Positions 29,301-37,424 of a stretch of DNA of 64,000 nucleotides are shown piece after piece. Origin of the DNA: Lophius americanus (lineage: Eukaryota > Chordata > Actinopteri > Lophiiformes > Lophiidae); assembly GCA_037951165.1 (NCBI GenBank), contig JBBDHG010000156.1, positions 124,001-188,000 on the forward strand. Reading direction: 5' to 3'. The position numbers and the translations under genes are program-made. Position 1 is the stretch's first letter; each line of letters begins with the position of its first letter. The notes below the pieces were generated by a model. The model made no database searches and was not told the origin of the DNA. It worked only from the letters and a program-made list of their open reading frames with translations.

Positions 29301-32300
29301 TAAGATGGGAATAAATAGCAACGAAAAACATCATGGTTCATATTTGATCTGTACATCTTAGTCGTACAGTTTAATCGGCCTCCATTATCACAAACCAGGG
29401 AACAATATGGCAAGTGCTTCCTGTTCACCAACCCTCTCTGTACCGCTATAAAGTCCATTAAAATGTGGCTAAGAAGACATATGCAAGAAACAGAAAGAGC
29501 TGTACAAGAACAGAATCTTAGAGCCTGCCCCATTCCCAGTCAGAGAGGGGACAGATCATTCTGGATCTGACTTATACACACTTAGCATCCTTTCGAGGCG
29601 TGCCACAATTTGAGAGTACACAAACCCTAGAGACAGGAAATGATGGGGGGCCTCTAGGTTCCAGCAAAATTACAAGTTTAACACAGTTGATCTGCACTCA
29701 CAATCCACATCTTAAACACTCAAACATTGCAGAAAATGTTGTTTTTCTTCTCGACTAGACATGCAGATCATGTGTCATGCAGTTTGAAGTGACAAAGAAT
29801 GTTTGCTATCTTTATCTGGCAGCATCACTGATAAACTTGACATAACACTGAGAACATGGAAAAAAGAAATAAACTCAACAACAATAAACAACAGTTTATT
29901 CCAGCTGGTTTAACCCTAGACACCTCTGACATCTCTCTAGCAGACGACACACGCAACGTCTGCGTCGCGTTGAACGCTGAGATCTACACACCCCGCTCTT
30001 TGCTGCCATCCAACATAAATCCACCAATCTGAATTTTAATTTGCAGACAATTCAGTGTCTGAGGCAATGCTGGCAGATGCCAACACTGGGCATGACCTTA
30101 AAACTCAAGGAAGACATCCCTCTAAGCTTTAAATACACCGAGAGACGAGAACAGTTATCATTCACTCTGGTGATTTCTAAATGAAGGTCTATTTGTCTTT
30201 AAACTGCTAATTAACTGCAGTGATAAAGACACTGGCAATGATAGGAATAGGCAGCTGTTGAAAGAACGTCTGAGTGCAGCGAGTAGGACCTGTATCATTA
30301 GGGATTAACCTGGCACTACAAATAGACTGTCTCCACCTATAAGCTGCTGGCGCACACACTGTTATTTGTATTGCCAGGTTGCTGCTGCCGCTGCAGCTCT
30401 AGAGAAGAAAGGAGACAGTTCAAACGCGCCGCGGTGGATTGGGACTCCAGTGAAAAAAATGCAATGCAACAGGAAACATTTAGGGGGCCAGCAACATCAG
30501 AGGCTTTTATGAGCCCAGATTTATGCACCAATTAACTGTATAAGCCATAATAATATTACCGCCTGAGGCAACAATGAACAAAAAGTGATACAGCATCAGC
30601 CGGGGGATTAGAGCGGACATTCTTTGTCAAATAATTGATTAGTTAATCTGCAACTATTTTCAAAATTCATTGCTTTCACAATAATTGTTCAAGCAAAAAT
30701 CTCAAATATTCCAACATTCTGGCTTCTCAGCGGTGAAGGTTTTATTTAGTAACCTCGAGTCTACTGTCAGATTTATAGTTTTAAAGCTGTTCATGCCCAA
30801 GGCTCGGCTAAGGTGTGTGGACGTTTAATCTGTAGTTATACGTTTCGTCTATCTAATTTTGTTTCTCCGCTTAATGTAGCTGAATGGGAGTTTTAACTGT
30901 AATGTTGCCTGGGGTGTTCAAATGAAAATCAGTCATTGGCTAACTCTGGTACGATGCATCACATGGTAACATGCATTTTAATATTGTACATGGTCCCTCT
31001 CCATATAATTAATAAATGAATCAAAATTTAAACGGAACGGAACGATTAGTTAATGAACACGAAATGAAAGGGCGACTGAGCTATCGCTCAGGACTTTGTA
31101 ACTTTTAACACTAACTTAGGATGATATCTATGTATATGAAATGTCAAATTTGATGGTAGAACATTGTTGTTTCATAGACTAAGATGTGTTTTGACTAAAT
31201 TTACCAGCATTAAAGAATTTCTTTTAGGAAAAACTTTGACCTAATGTTTACTCTGCACTTACATAATGCTATTTGGAGATACGGAAGGATAATGTCTAGA
31301 CAGAAGTCACAGAGTTTTGAAGAGTCTTCTGAATGTACCATCAATATGTTGTACCAGTACATAGCAGAATGTCAGTTTTATCTCGTAAGATCTTTAATTA
31401 TCCCCCACAAATTGTCATTTGCATCTGTTGCACAGGAGGCTGTAGTTCAGGAGGGTTAGTGGGTCAAACTCACAATCTTTAACCTACAGTCTTCATTCAA
31501 AGTATCCCTGAACAAGACACCAAACCCCACGTTGTTCCTGATGGTAGCTCCAATATGAATGATTATGTTAATGGTTAACACTCCTGATGAGCAGGTGGCA
31601 TGTTAGACTCTGGCACCACTGTATGAATGTTGGTTTCAATGCTGGCTTATGCTCTAAAGCGCTTTGAGCGGTCCAGCAGAAAGGACAGGCACAAGATAAG
31701 TACAGGCCATTGACCATTTGTTTTGTACTTCTCGTACGCTAATATTTACTGTCCATACATATTGGAAAATCTCTTTAGTTTTGGGATGGTTGAGGATCAC
31801 TGATCCTCAAGGCAAATCAAACAAACAGCTGATAAGTCAATCACACAACAATAATAAATGAGGTCTGTTAAAGTAAGCGAGCTAATAAGGTTTTTAGAGC
31901 AGTGTATTTCTTTTGTAAAATGTCTTGCATTCATTAACATTCTCTTCACCCACAGTGTCTTAGCTCTCAGATTGTGGGGGTCCGATGACTCCCGTCACAG
32001 ACTGTCACGGTTTGTTAGCACAGTTTATGGCCAGGCTTCCACACAACATCCCAGCCCATTTAGTGCTCGCCAGCAAAAACATCACATGGGGCCGTCATTG
32101 AAATAACATACATTATTATCTCAGGTGTGAAACGGCAGTAGAATGTCATGATGTAACTAAGTTACTGGGTGTCATTATTTAATCTTTTCAAGACATACGT
32201 ACGGCCACACTAAAGGAAAGGAGAGGAGAAGTAGATCTTTCTAGATATAGGCATGTCTGTTTTTATGAGTACTACTGATGCTGTTGTGTCAGTATTATTG

Positions 32301-35300
32301 ATCCGACTGAGTCTAACGGCACGAATCACAGACCAAACGTCAGTTATGACTCAACATTTTGTACTTGCATATACTTAAAGCAGAAAAAGTAACTAAACAT
32401 GATCTATTTAATACTCAACAGGCCAAAGTGTCAACTGCTGCCTGAGAAATTGAATAAGCTCAAAGTCGTGTAAATGTCCTTGTACTGCTCTATCAATCTA
32501 AAGGGAGTCTGAATGAAGGTTTAAATTTGAGTATGTGACAAACTGATTTAAGCCAAAGTCCAACATTCTCAGCGGACTAATTATTTTTGTTTTATATTGA
32601 TAAGGATCAGCTTTAAAATAAACACAATGCCGTGACATTGTAGCAATTTCCAATAAAATCTAGTAGAGAAACCTTTAAAGATTTGAACTTGAAAAAAAAA
32701 ATGATTGTACATACTCAGCCAAAAAACAGATAAAGATAAATGAATCAGACTTAAGTTCATCATGATTAGGCCATAATCTGTATCGTTAGTATATGTAATC
32801 CTGGGTTTTTCGTGTCTTTACATGTTCTCATCAGCAGGATGGACTCTAGAGGTGTAACAGATCATAAACTTCATGGTTTGGATGAGATCACGATTTATGT
32901 TTCGAATATTTTTTCTGATCAGCAGATGGAAACAAACATTAATTTTGTCTCCATTTAATACATAAAGAAATTGATGAATAGGTAAAGCAGGTAAAGTATA
33001 TTTGACCCGTGTTCTTCAATAAAAAAAACATTCAAGATGTCAAATGTTTAAATAAAATGCTCTGATAAAATATTTAATACTCAAATGTTATATTAAAGTG
33101 TAATATGAGGCCTGATAATGCTTTCTTCCTTTAACCCTCTGGATCCTAAATTAACGGCGATCACTAACCGTACATGTCTCTGGATTCAATACACTAATAC
33201 AGTATGTTAAAAAGAAGAAACAGATCATAGAGGCAATCTAATGCTGCAAAATGTTATATCAAACATCGGCATGTCGAACATCATTTAATGTTATATATAA
33301 AGACTACCCTATCCCTAGCCTCACTTCAGACTCCGGAGGATTAGAGAACAGAGCACAAAAATATAATCTTTTGTCCACATCATTAAACAGAGCAAATACA
33401 TTTAGAAATAAAGCAGAGGAGAGCAGATACTGCACCACAGTGGTTATATAGTGCTGTGAATTTCATATTGAAATAAGCTCTATAAAAGCCTTCATATTGT
33501 GGGAGTATTTTCAGTATTATCTTTGGTTCATGAATGTGGGATCACCGACAGGATGTGGAGTTATCACTCATATGACTCCCTTTAAGTTTGTGCAAACATG
33601 AAATCTTTTCTTGTTTAAGGTAAAACAAATGTGGGAGAAAGAGTTACACCTTCTCACTTGTTATGACTTTCAGAGTTTCTTGCTCTTATGTGATTGTAAA
33701 CTCAATATTTATTTGGATTTCAGACTGCTGGCCAGATAAAACATGCAATGCAGGCATTTTTCATCATTTCTCGAGCTCTCATGAACAGGGAATAACTTGT
33801 TAATTTGTTGGCAATAAAAAATGATCATCCGTTGCAGCATGACCAGCAAGTGATCAGATTAAATGAAAATGAGAAAAGCTAAGCAAATGTTTAACTTTGG
33901 GAGGAGGTAACTGCATTATTCAGGAAAGCCTACAGTTGGGAGCAAAATTATTCAGTCATCATTATAACTTAGGTTTGTTGGCAAAATATCCCATGTATCA
34001 GCTCTTTGCAATAAAAAAATCAGAAAACATCAGTTTCAATAGCTCTATTATGACATTTTTCCAAAATGCTACTTTAATGACTGCTGCAGTCTCAAAACTA
34101 TTCAACCCTCACATTTGTAAAACAGATGCTTTCGAAACGCAATGCCAGCCTTTGTAAACTTACTTAGGTTGGTTTCGGAAGAAGTCCTGGAATATTCAAG
34201 AGTGGCCAACAGTCACCTGACTTGAAACCCATAAAAAAGCTCTAGTGCGATTTGAAGATCGTTGCAGCACATAAACCAGGAATATTACAGAATTGGAGGC
34301 TTTTGCCCATGAGAATGTGGGCTAAGATTCAACAAGAACAGCGCCTAAAGCTAATGTCATGTTTGCTGCAGGTCACAGCTACAAAACTGTCTCTTCTAAG
34401 AACTATGGGACACCGGTCACGATGGGGTTGAATCATTTTGAAATTTCAGTATCTGTTGAATTGAGCTTTGTAACATGTTCTTGTTTTTATGGTTTGATAG
34501 AACGGGGGTTGAATGATTCTTCAAGCTGTAAAATAAACTGATCAGCCATAACATTATAACTATCTGCATACACACGTGTAAGCCCTCTTTTGCTGTCAAC
34601 AGCACTGGGGGGGAATTTTGTGTTTTGGCATTTTTCTATCAGAACCAGCATTAACTTTGCAACAGCAGCTCTTCCGTGTGATCGAATGGATGTTACTCAG
34701 GGGAAAGAGCAGTCACACACTTATCAGAATGTAGGTAGTTTGATATCCAGCTCCTGCAGTCTATATCTCAAAGCGTCCCTGAGAAAGATACTAAACCCAA
34801 ATTTGCTTCTGATGGCTCTTCCACTGGTGTGTGGCTGATTATCACTTCAGAATCAATGCGTGTAAATGAGCCAATGTTGGCTTGTGTTGTAAAGCACTCT
34901 TGAGTGTTCAAGCAGTCCAGAAAGGCTTATAAGCAAGTAACATCCATCTACAAAACTGTCTAGCACTTGAACCTAATTGGTGACCCTGCTGCCAGAACAA
35001 CCAACAAAACCTGTCGGTCTGAAGATGTTCTGACCCGGTCATGTAGCCATGATAATTCAGCCCAAGTCTAATTCGCTCAGATCCTTACATTTGCCCATTT
35101 TTCTTGCTTCAAACACATGAACTTTGTAACGAGATAATCAATGTTATTCTGCCTTTAGCCGTAGGTGGTTATTAAGTTATGGCTGATCCATGTATATAGA
35201 CATTAGAAAACTACACCTGGCTCTTCAAAGGAGACAGAGGAGGCAGGCTGTTGAATACAGGCTGGTGGGCAGCACCGGTGCTGGAGCATGTATACACCCT

Positions 35301-36105
35301 CACATCTTATGCAGGCAGTGCAAACACACTCATGAATAAACACCCAGCAGACATGATGTAACTCTGATATACAAAGTTAATTTTAACAGGTATTTCAATG
35401 TTGCTGTCAAGGGAAACTACTGTGACGATAAGGCGAAGTGCATTAGCTCATCAGTGTACCGTTACATAACGGCGTGTGTTTGTTTAGCGTGTATCAACAG
35501 GTACAGAGTCTCAGGTATTCGTGGACTGTCCAGGTGACATTACTTCAGCGGCAGATAGACAACTGGGATACGATGAGATGCATCCACATAAACGTCATTA
35601 ACATTAATTCATGTGCATCCATGTGGTTTTGAACATGACAACACGCATGACACCGCTGTCGCCTTCAGAGCGCCTGACAGACTGAAGGTAAGCGGCGCGA
35701 CAAACACTCGCTGGCAACATTTTATTTAACAAATTTCTTCTAACAAACCTCACAGAGACTGTTATTAAAGTCAAGTAATGGTTTCATGTAAAACAAGACA
35801 CAGAAGAGGGTTCAAAAGTGGAGAGCGCCCTGCCAGGAGCTGGTGTCCTGAAGAAAACGGTCCCTTCTGACAAACCAGCGGGTCTCAATATCAACATAAA
35901 CATGCCCGCGCGAGCTGGGGCGCTCACGGATTCAATAAAGTTCCCGCAGAGTTTGAGCGGCAAACACTCAGAATGCCGTCCTCGCGGCCCGCTCACGTTT
36001 AAATCACAGATGCGCTGGCTGACTTGTCATACAAACCCTTAGAAACGGAGAAATTTATAATGATTTCGGGCTGCGCCTTACCTTCAGTTCCGCACTCTCC
36101 GCCAT
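780..36105 (-). CDS. pias1: pias1 gene, 5' part (exons 1 and 2; continues off the left edge)
   Basis: PIAS1 is a nuclear E3 SUMO ligase that restrains STAT1 and other transcription factors. The coding join inside the window is exon 1 (36082-36105) plus exon 2 (780-1275), giving residues 1 to 173. The protein starts MAESAELKQMVMSLRVSEL and runs through the SAP DNA-binding domain (about residues 11-45) into the start of the PINIT domain (HPVHPDVKLQRLPFYDMLDE). PIAS1 is preferred over PIAS2, PIAS3 and PIAS4 because of the segments GYAGRNKHGRKHELLTKAL, SLLGPGKHEL and MLDELIKPT. The intron between the two exons is about 34.8 kb. The SP-RING ligase domain and C-terminus are outside the window. Which teleost paralogue (a or b) this is cannot be decided. 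Splice sites are seen directly; function is family knowledge. Confidence 0.93.
1276..3375. other. pias1 intron 1, AT-rich, few recognisable elements
   Basis: I see no exon here. A fragment CAGTAGGTGGGTTT near 2234-2247 matches the terminus of the MITE at 3376-3998 without the rest of that element. The end of the stretch 2820-2935 (ATACCCAACCCTAG) looks like a decayed transposon terminus. A small A-tract with complementary flanks (GGGTTTAAAA... near 1450) is probably trivial. Confidence 0.45.
3376..3998. mobile_element. Non-autonomous DNA transposon (MITE), termini AGGTGGGTTTAC
   Basis: The left end AGGTGGGTTTAC (3376-3387) and right end GTAAACCCACCT (3987-3998) are perfect 12-bp terminal inverted repeats bounding 623 bp. 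The inside carries repeated subterminal words: TTTCCGAATT twice near the left end, AATCGGAAA, and GTTTACATGCA before CGACT or a related word at about 3480, 3811 and 3919. No transposase is encoded; the open frame at 3581-3967 has no recognisable domain. No clear target-site duplication is seen (gtgccagt against gatgactc), so the superfamily is undetermined. Confidence 0.75.
4107..4173. mobile_element. Terminal fragment of the CAGCCATAAC-type transposon
   Basis: The words GAGATAATCAATGTTATTCT and GTTATGTTATGGCGGAT match the right end of the element at 34539-35190. Only this terminal part is convincing. The sequence to its left (4010-4106) may be the decayed interior. Confidence 0.5.
4174..5267. 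other. pias1 intron 1, no recognisable feature
   Basis: AT-rich intronic sequence. Apart from short homopolymers, nothing supports an exon, RNA gene or named repeat. Confidence 0.4.
5268..5356. repeat. (CA)n microsatellite
   Basis: About 44 CA units with one CG interruption near 5329. It keeps several frames open on both strands (poly Thr-His, Val-Cys), and those frames are artefacts of the repeat. Confidence 0.97.
5357..6469. other. pias1 intron 1, no recognisable feature
   Basis: AT-rich intronic sequence. A short imperfect palindrome (TTCTAGCTTTGCAAGAGCAAAGCTAGA) lies near 6277. No exon or named repeat is seen. Confidence 0.4.
6470..6605. mobile_element. 5' fragment of the AGGTGGGTTTAC MITE (second copy)
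   Basis: The stretch is homologous to 3376-3515: both read AGGTGG(G)TTTACA, then TTCTCCT, ATTAAACCTTTC.GAATTGCA, TGTCAGTCGCCTGTTTACAT and GACTCACCTAATCGGAAACG. A matching right end is not visible, so this copy is truncated or its 3' part is too diverged. Confidence 0.7.
6975..7310. repeat. Interspersed repeat with TTTATTGTCATTG end
   Basis: AGAATAGAATAGCTTTATTGTCATTG followed by an A-rich stretch, and then TGCCTGGGGGAAGAAACTGTTCTTCAG, are words that recur in teleost interspersed repeats. A related TTTTGTCATTACTGCAGC end is at 37559. The class (LINE-derived or SINE) cannot be fixed by eye. Confidence 0.5.
7311..12186. other. pias1 intron 1, mostly unrecognised; simple repeats
   Basis: No exon is supported. 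Small items seen: CA-rich tracts near 8684-8745, 9241-9260 and 9325-9345; an A(19-20) run near 9189-9210; a fragment near 8455-8520 resembling the TTGATTAATCG-type repeat; a remnant near 10514-10560 (GCTGGAGAACAATCCCAGCT) of the repeat family seen intact at 49915; and a short GA tract near 11785. The frames in this stretch are short and low in complexity. Confidence 0.4.
12187..12404. repeat. Local direct duplication, two 54-bp units about 164 bp apart
   Basis: GGGCTGTATCTGCCTAGACT at about 12188 and GGGCTGTATCTACCTAGACT at 12351 both continue through TTGATTG.CTG and TAGAGACGTGTGC. Between them lies a stretch (12247-12349) that has its own homologue at 13682-13785. Confidence 0.75.
13682..13785. 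repeat. Second copy of the 12247-12349 repeat
   Basis: GGTCTGTC...CAATTTTATTGGTTAA, TACATCCCTT, CCCACTTG.TTTAGGTATGC and AGCTTGCATTGCATAA at 12247-12349 align with GGTCTGTCAACAATCTTATT, GACATCCCTT, CTCACTTGGTTTAGGTATGC and GCTCGCATGGCATAA here. Both are on the plus strand. I do not recognise the family. Confidence 0.7.
13786..18284. other. pias1 intron 1, mostly unrecognised
   Basis: There is a T(14) run near 13967. The open frames here (for example 14334-14675 and 15871-16257) have no domain, poor complexity or no support from splice sites. The stretch 17870-18060 (TTCTTAAGAAGAC..., CTTGGTGAATCCCATTTT) looks like a decayed DNA-transposon terminus but cannot be assigned. Confidence 0.35.
18285..18328 (+). 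mobile_element. Solo 3' tail of an L2-type LINE (or SINE using it)
   Basis: AATGTAAAGTGCATTATAAATTAAATGTATTATTATTATT is almost identical to the 3' end of the LINE copy that ends near 25390. There is no reverse transcriptase upstream, so this is a severely 5'-truncated copy or a SINE borrowing the tail. Confidence 0.7.
19268..19326 (+). mobile_element. Solo 3' tail of an L2-type LINE (second)
   Basis: ACTTTGAGATTTGATCCAAATGTAAAGTGCATTATAAATTAAATG followed by TATTATTATT matches the LINE 3' end at about 25330-25390 over a longer stretch than the copy at 18285. No coding part precedes it. Confidence 0.75.
20095..20625 (+). repeat. Interspersed repeat with an expanded TGTCTGTT array
   Basis: The array 20143-20522 is built from TGTT/TGTC/TGTA four-mers (TTGTCTGTTTGTCAGTTTG and variants). 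It sits inside a repeat whose 3' flank GCAGGATTACAAAAGAAATT ... TATCCTAGAGGTGATTACATTTTGGTGAT is shared with 21130-21225, which lacks the expansion. All three plus-strand frames stay open through it (Ser-Val-Cys-Leu-Phe-Val-Cys repeats) only because the four-base unit has no stop. Confidence 0.85.
20744..20761. repeat. G(18) homopolymer between two related flanks
   Basis: An uninterrupted G run is flanked on both sides by GTTCCTTTGATTCCTTTGA, which occurs at about 20716 and again at about 20781. The run length in the assembly may be inexact. It could form a G-quadruplex on the plus strand. Confidence 0.85.
21055..21235 (+). repeat. Unexpanded relative of the 20095-20625 repeat
   Basis: ACCTCGGCCATGGAGGTTGTG, CGTTTGTTTGTGAGAAGGATTA, ATTTTACCCAAAGGTAGGTTTTGG and ATATCCTAGAGGTGATTACA follow one another. 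They match the common repeat type in which a GTTTGT tract precedes GAAGGATTA...AAAACTAC. Confidence 0.75.
21830..21912. repeat. Decayed TTAATCGAT-type repeat, partly duplicated
   Basis: AAATAATTGACAGATTA occurs twice in tandem and is followed by ATCGATAAAAACATAATC and GACAGCCCTAC. This is a common teleost repeat signature. A related stretch is at 30625. Confidence 0.5.
21913..23160. other. pias1 intron 1, no recognisable feature
   Basis: AT-rich intronic sequence. No exon or RNA gene is seen and the open frame at 22771-23013 has no domain. Confidence 0.4.
23166..23197. repeat. Perfect 14-bp inverted repeat with 4-base loop
   Basis: ACAGTCTACAGTTG (23166-23179), loop CAGT, CAACTGTAGACTGT (23184-23197). 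Additional half copies of CTACAGTTGAAGTCAAC and AACTGTAG surround it. It lies about 100 bp before the LINE fragment. Confidence 0.9.
23290..25392 (+). mobile_element. 5'-truncated L2-type non-LTR retrotransposon
   Basis: This fragment of the LINE polyprotein lies antisense to pias1. From 23295 a frame reads APWFTSELQKKKAAGRFLEQ, the region before the reverse transcriptase in L2-like elements. The RT core runs 24127-24828 with DLSAAFDTVDH, CGVPQGSVLGPILF and the catalytic YADD at 24439-24450. The region after RT continues in another frame (24737-25039). Stops and frame changes (for example the stop at 23610 and the shift near 24820) make it non-functional. The apurinic endonuclease half is missing. 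The 3' end is AAATGTAAAGTGTGTTATAAATTAAATG followed by (ATT)n at about 25376-25390, the usual L2 tail. Confidence 0.9.
24127..24828 (+). pseudogene. LINE reverse transcriptase domain, decayed
   Basis: This is the best preserved part of the LINE: 233 residues with RT motifs in order (DLSAAFDTVDH near residues 15-25, GVPQGSVLGPI near 72-82, YADD at 105-108). A serine run (SSSSSSPLS) follows the YADD block. Both ends run into frame breaks, so this is a relic domain and not a gene of the host. Confidence 0.88.
25609..25755. mobile_element. hAT-type MITE with perfect 8-bp target-site duplication
   Basis: The target-site duplication CTAATTAG is present at 25601-25608 and 25756-25763. The element starts TAGGGGTGTATCGAT and ends GATTTACATCCCTA, so the inverted termini are TAGGGGTGTA / TAGGGATGTA. 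The inside has the ATCG-rich words (GAATCGAATC, ATCGTAATCGTATCG, GATATCGGCAAATATTG) of this widespread teleost family. An 8-bp duplication is the hAT hallmark. No coding capacity. Confidence 0.88.
26092..26330 (-). mobile_element. SINE-like teleost repeat, minus copy
   Basis: On the minus strand it reads GGTAGAGCGGTCATCCAC, GGTGGTTCGATCACCGGC, TGCGGTCTATATGTCAAAGT, AGGCACTGAACCCCAATTTG, and ends TATACAAGTACAGTGCACTT. This layout (GGTTCGAT box, then AAGTGT.CTTGAGCAAGACACTGAACCC, then TACAAGTACAGTCCATTTACC) is shared with copies at 31425, 34715 and 46735. Confidence 0.75.
26331..29999. other. pias1 intron 1, mostly unrecognised
   Basis: A 22-bp direct repeat near 26536-26582 (TGGACTGTTTCTCTGCATGAACC in two copies, with a third partial) is visible. 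The stretch 28360-28620 is more GC-rich and of higher complexity than its surroundings, but I can name nothing in it. Confidence 0.4.
30000..30500. promoter_or_regulatory. Candidate conserved non-coding element in pias1 intron 1
   Basis: A block of high-complexity, repeat-free sequence with no coding frame stands out from the AT-rich, transposon-laden surroundings. It has enhancer-like words such as AAACTGCTAATTAACTGCAG, AGTGATAAAGACACTGGCAA and GGATTAACCTGGCAC, with a homeodomain-type TAATTA core. The call rests on composition and look only. Confidence 0.4.
30625..30740. repeat. TTAATCGAT-type teleost repeat fragment
   Basis: AATAATTGATTAGTTAATCTGCAACTATTTTCAAAATTCATTG, AAGCAAAAATCTCAAATATTCC and TGGCTTCTCAGCGGTGA are successive words of a common teleost repeat, here moderately decayed. 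Confidence 0.6.
31425..31700 (+). mobile_element. SINE-like teleost repeat, plus copy
   Basis: It contains GTGGGTCAAACTCACAATCT, AAAGTATCCCTGAACAAGACACCAAACCCC, GTATGAATGTTGGTTTCAATG, AAAGCGCTTTGAGCGGTC and AGATAAGTACAGGCCATT in the order seen in the other three copies. Confidence 0.75.
31701..33934. other. pias1 intron 1, mostly unrecognised
   Basis: A probable decayed hAT-type MITE terminus (AGAGGTGTAACAGATCATAA) lies near 32848. Otherwise AT-rich sequence with no supported exon. Confidence 0.4.
33935..34530 (+). mobile_element. Tc1-like transposon relic
   Basis: The ends carry AAAATTATTCAG and GGTTGAATGATT, and the centre CCAACAGTCACCTGACTTGAAACCCATA corresponds to the QSPDLNPI motif near the catalytic end of Tc1 transposases. 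It is followed by a stretch matching the C-terminal part. Stops interrupt every frame. Only the 3' part and termini remain (about 0.6 kb against 1.2-1.6 kb for a full element). Confidence 0.7.
34539..35190. mobile_element. TIR transposon (TGATCAGCCATAAC ends) with nested insertion
   Basis: The left end TGATCAGCCATAACATTATAAC and the right end GTTATTAAGTTATGGCTGATCC are inverted relative to each other. The right end shares GAGATAATCAATGTTATTCT with 4107. A SINE-like repeat (34715-34955) interrupts the interior. No transposase is seen. Confidence 0.72.
34715..34955 (+). mobile_element. SINE-like teleost repeat nested in a transposon
   Basis: CTCCTGCAGTCTATATCTCAAAGCGTCCCTGAGAAAGATACTAAACCC, then TTGCTTCTGATGGCTC, then GTAAAGCACTCTTGAGTG, follow the order of the copies at 31425 and 26092. 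It sits wholly inside the element 34539-35190, which shows the order of insertion. Confidence 0.5.
35191..35639. other. pias1 intron 1, no recognisable feature
   Basis: Unique-looking sequence close to the pias1 promoter. No exon or named repeat is seen. Confidence 0.4.
36082..36105 (-). CDS. pias1: pias1 coding exon 1 (residues 1-8)
   Basis: Read on the minus strand, the ATG at 36105-36103 starts the eight codons M A E S A E L K, followed directly by a donor GTAAGG at 36081-36076 (phase 0). This matches the known PIAS1 N-terminus (MADSAELK in human) and joins in frame to Q-M-V-M-S of exon 2. The start context AACAAGATGGCGG is a strong Kozak match (A at -3, G at +4). A run of A directly precedes it on the minus strand. 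The exon is too short to show up as an ORF. Confidence 0.93.
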
Positions 36106-36109
36106 CTTG
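36099..36109 (-). promoter_or_regulatory. pias1: YY1-type motif over the pias1 start codon
   Basis: The minus strand reads CAAGATGGCGG, the YY1 consensus core, overlapping the initiation codon at 36105-36103. YY1 sites at this position are common in CpG-island promoters of housekeeping genes (established knowledge). Occupancy is inferred. Confidence 0.5.
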
Positions 36110-36259
36110 TTTTTTTTTTTTTGCGCAGGCGTGGTGAGGTGTTGTCGCATGACTGGGACGCGCAGAGCACCGCGTGAACGCGCACTGAGCGACAGGAATG
36201 CGTTCAGGAACAGAAAATATGAGAGGAAAAAGCAACATCAAGATGTTACAGGGAAACAG

Positions 36260-37291
36260 TGGTGGTCAGTAACTAAATCAAGTACTGTAATTGAATACAA
36301 ATTTGAAGCAGTCCTTCTTTATTTATTATTCCATTTTATTGTACACTATACTTATACTCCGCTACAGAAGGAAATGATAAACTTTCTGCACCACTACATT
36401 TGTGTGACAGCTGTAGTAACTATATTATGTTTACTACTTGTCATACTCATCTTTTATAGTGGAAACTATGAATCAAATATATATGTATATATATATATAC
36501 ATATATATAATGTTAATTTAGCTTACCTTAGCTAAAGTAATATTTTTGAAAATCGTCTAGAATTATCTGGAAAGAGTTACATGGTTTTCATAGAACAACT
36601 ATGCTCCAAACGGGCTATGAAACTACCTTTAATGTTCTTATATAAACTGAAAGTAGCAGTAACAACAGCTACCGGACAAATGTAGGGGAGTAAAGTCCAA
36701 TATTTCTCTCTAATATGTAGTGGAGTTTAAAAAGAATCACACAAAAAGGAGTAAGTACAAGTACCTCTAATGTGTAATTGACTTGTGTACTGTACCTAGG
36801 ACTTTTACTTGTCATAGAGTATTTTCATAGTGTGGTATTAGAACTTTTACTGAAGTTAAGCATCTGTATACTTTGACCACCTCTGCATAGAGAAGTATCA
36901 GGGAGTAGCATGGAGAAGCTGGCTTGTGAATTTGTACATGCTGATTTAAAAAAAAAACTTTTTAACTGTTAAATAAGTTCAATAAGTTATGTTATTCAAG
37001 TTGGCTTTTAATGTAAGATTTTCACCATTACTACTCAACATTTTTAGTCATCTCTAGCTCTAACAGGGTGTATTGAGCAATCTAATCTCATCTGTGTCCC
37101 AAACACCAAAAACAACCCAGATTTTATTTTCTTAACAACAGTAACATCAGTGCCACACCTCAATATTCTTGGCTCAAATTCCATTTGAATGACTAACGAT
37201 GCCAAGTTCAAGACACATGATCTGGTCCAGATCGACCAGTTACATTCATTTAAAACTATTTGAGTTTACATAATGATGCCTGTCAACCTGT
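36260..37291. other. Intergenic (skor1-pias1), no recognisable feature
   Basis: AT-rich intergenic sequence with a short AT/GT palindromic tract near 36478-36510. The 142-codon frame at 36107-36535 reads through the pias1 promoter on the opposite strand and shows no domain. Confidence 0.45.
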
Positions 37292-37330
<39 letters not shown>

Positions 37331-37331
37331 G

Positions 37332-37424
<93 letters not shown>

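Larger units (their letters stand above)
35640..36230 (-). promoter_or_regulatory. pias1: CpG-rich pias1 promoter region
   Basis: CpG density rises clearly here compared with the flanks (AAGCGGCGCGACAA, ATGCCCGCGCGAGCTGGGGCG, CCGTCCTCGCGGCCCGCTCACG, GGGACGCGCAGAGCACCGCG). The island spans coding exon 1 and its flanks, as expected for a housekeeping-type promoter. No TATA box is obvious. The transcription start is probably between 36110 and 36230 on the minus strand. Confidence 0.65.

Noticed and set aside
780..36105. pias2 or pias3 and skor2 as identities
   Set aside because: PIAS2/SKOR2 are also neighbours in vertebrates, so this was considered. The N-terminal and PINIT-start residues fit PIAS1, and the middle and C-terminus of the corepressor fit SKOR1.
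36107..36535. 142-codon plus-strand frame divergent from pias1
   Set aside because: It starts in the T-run over the pias1 start and runs into AT-rich intergenic sequence; low complexity at its end and no domain.
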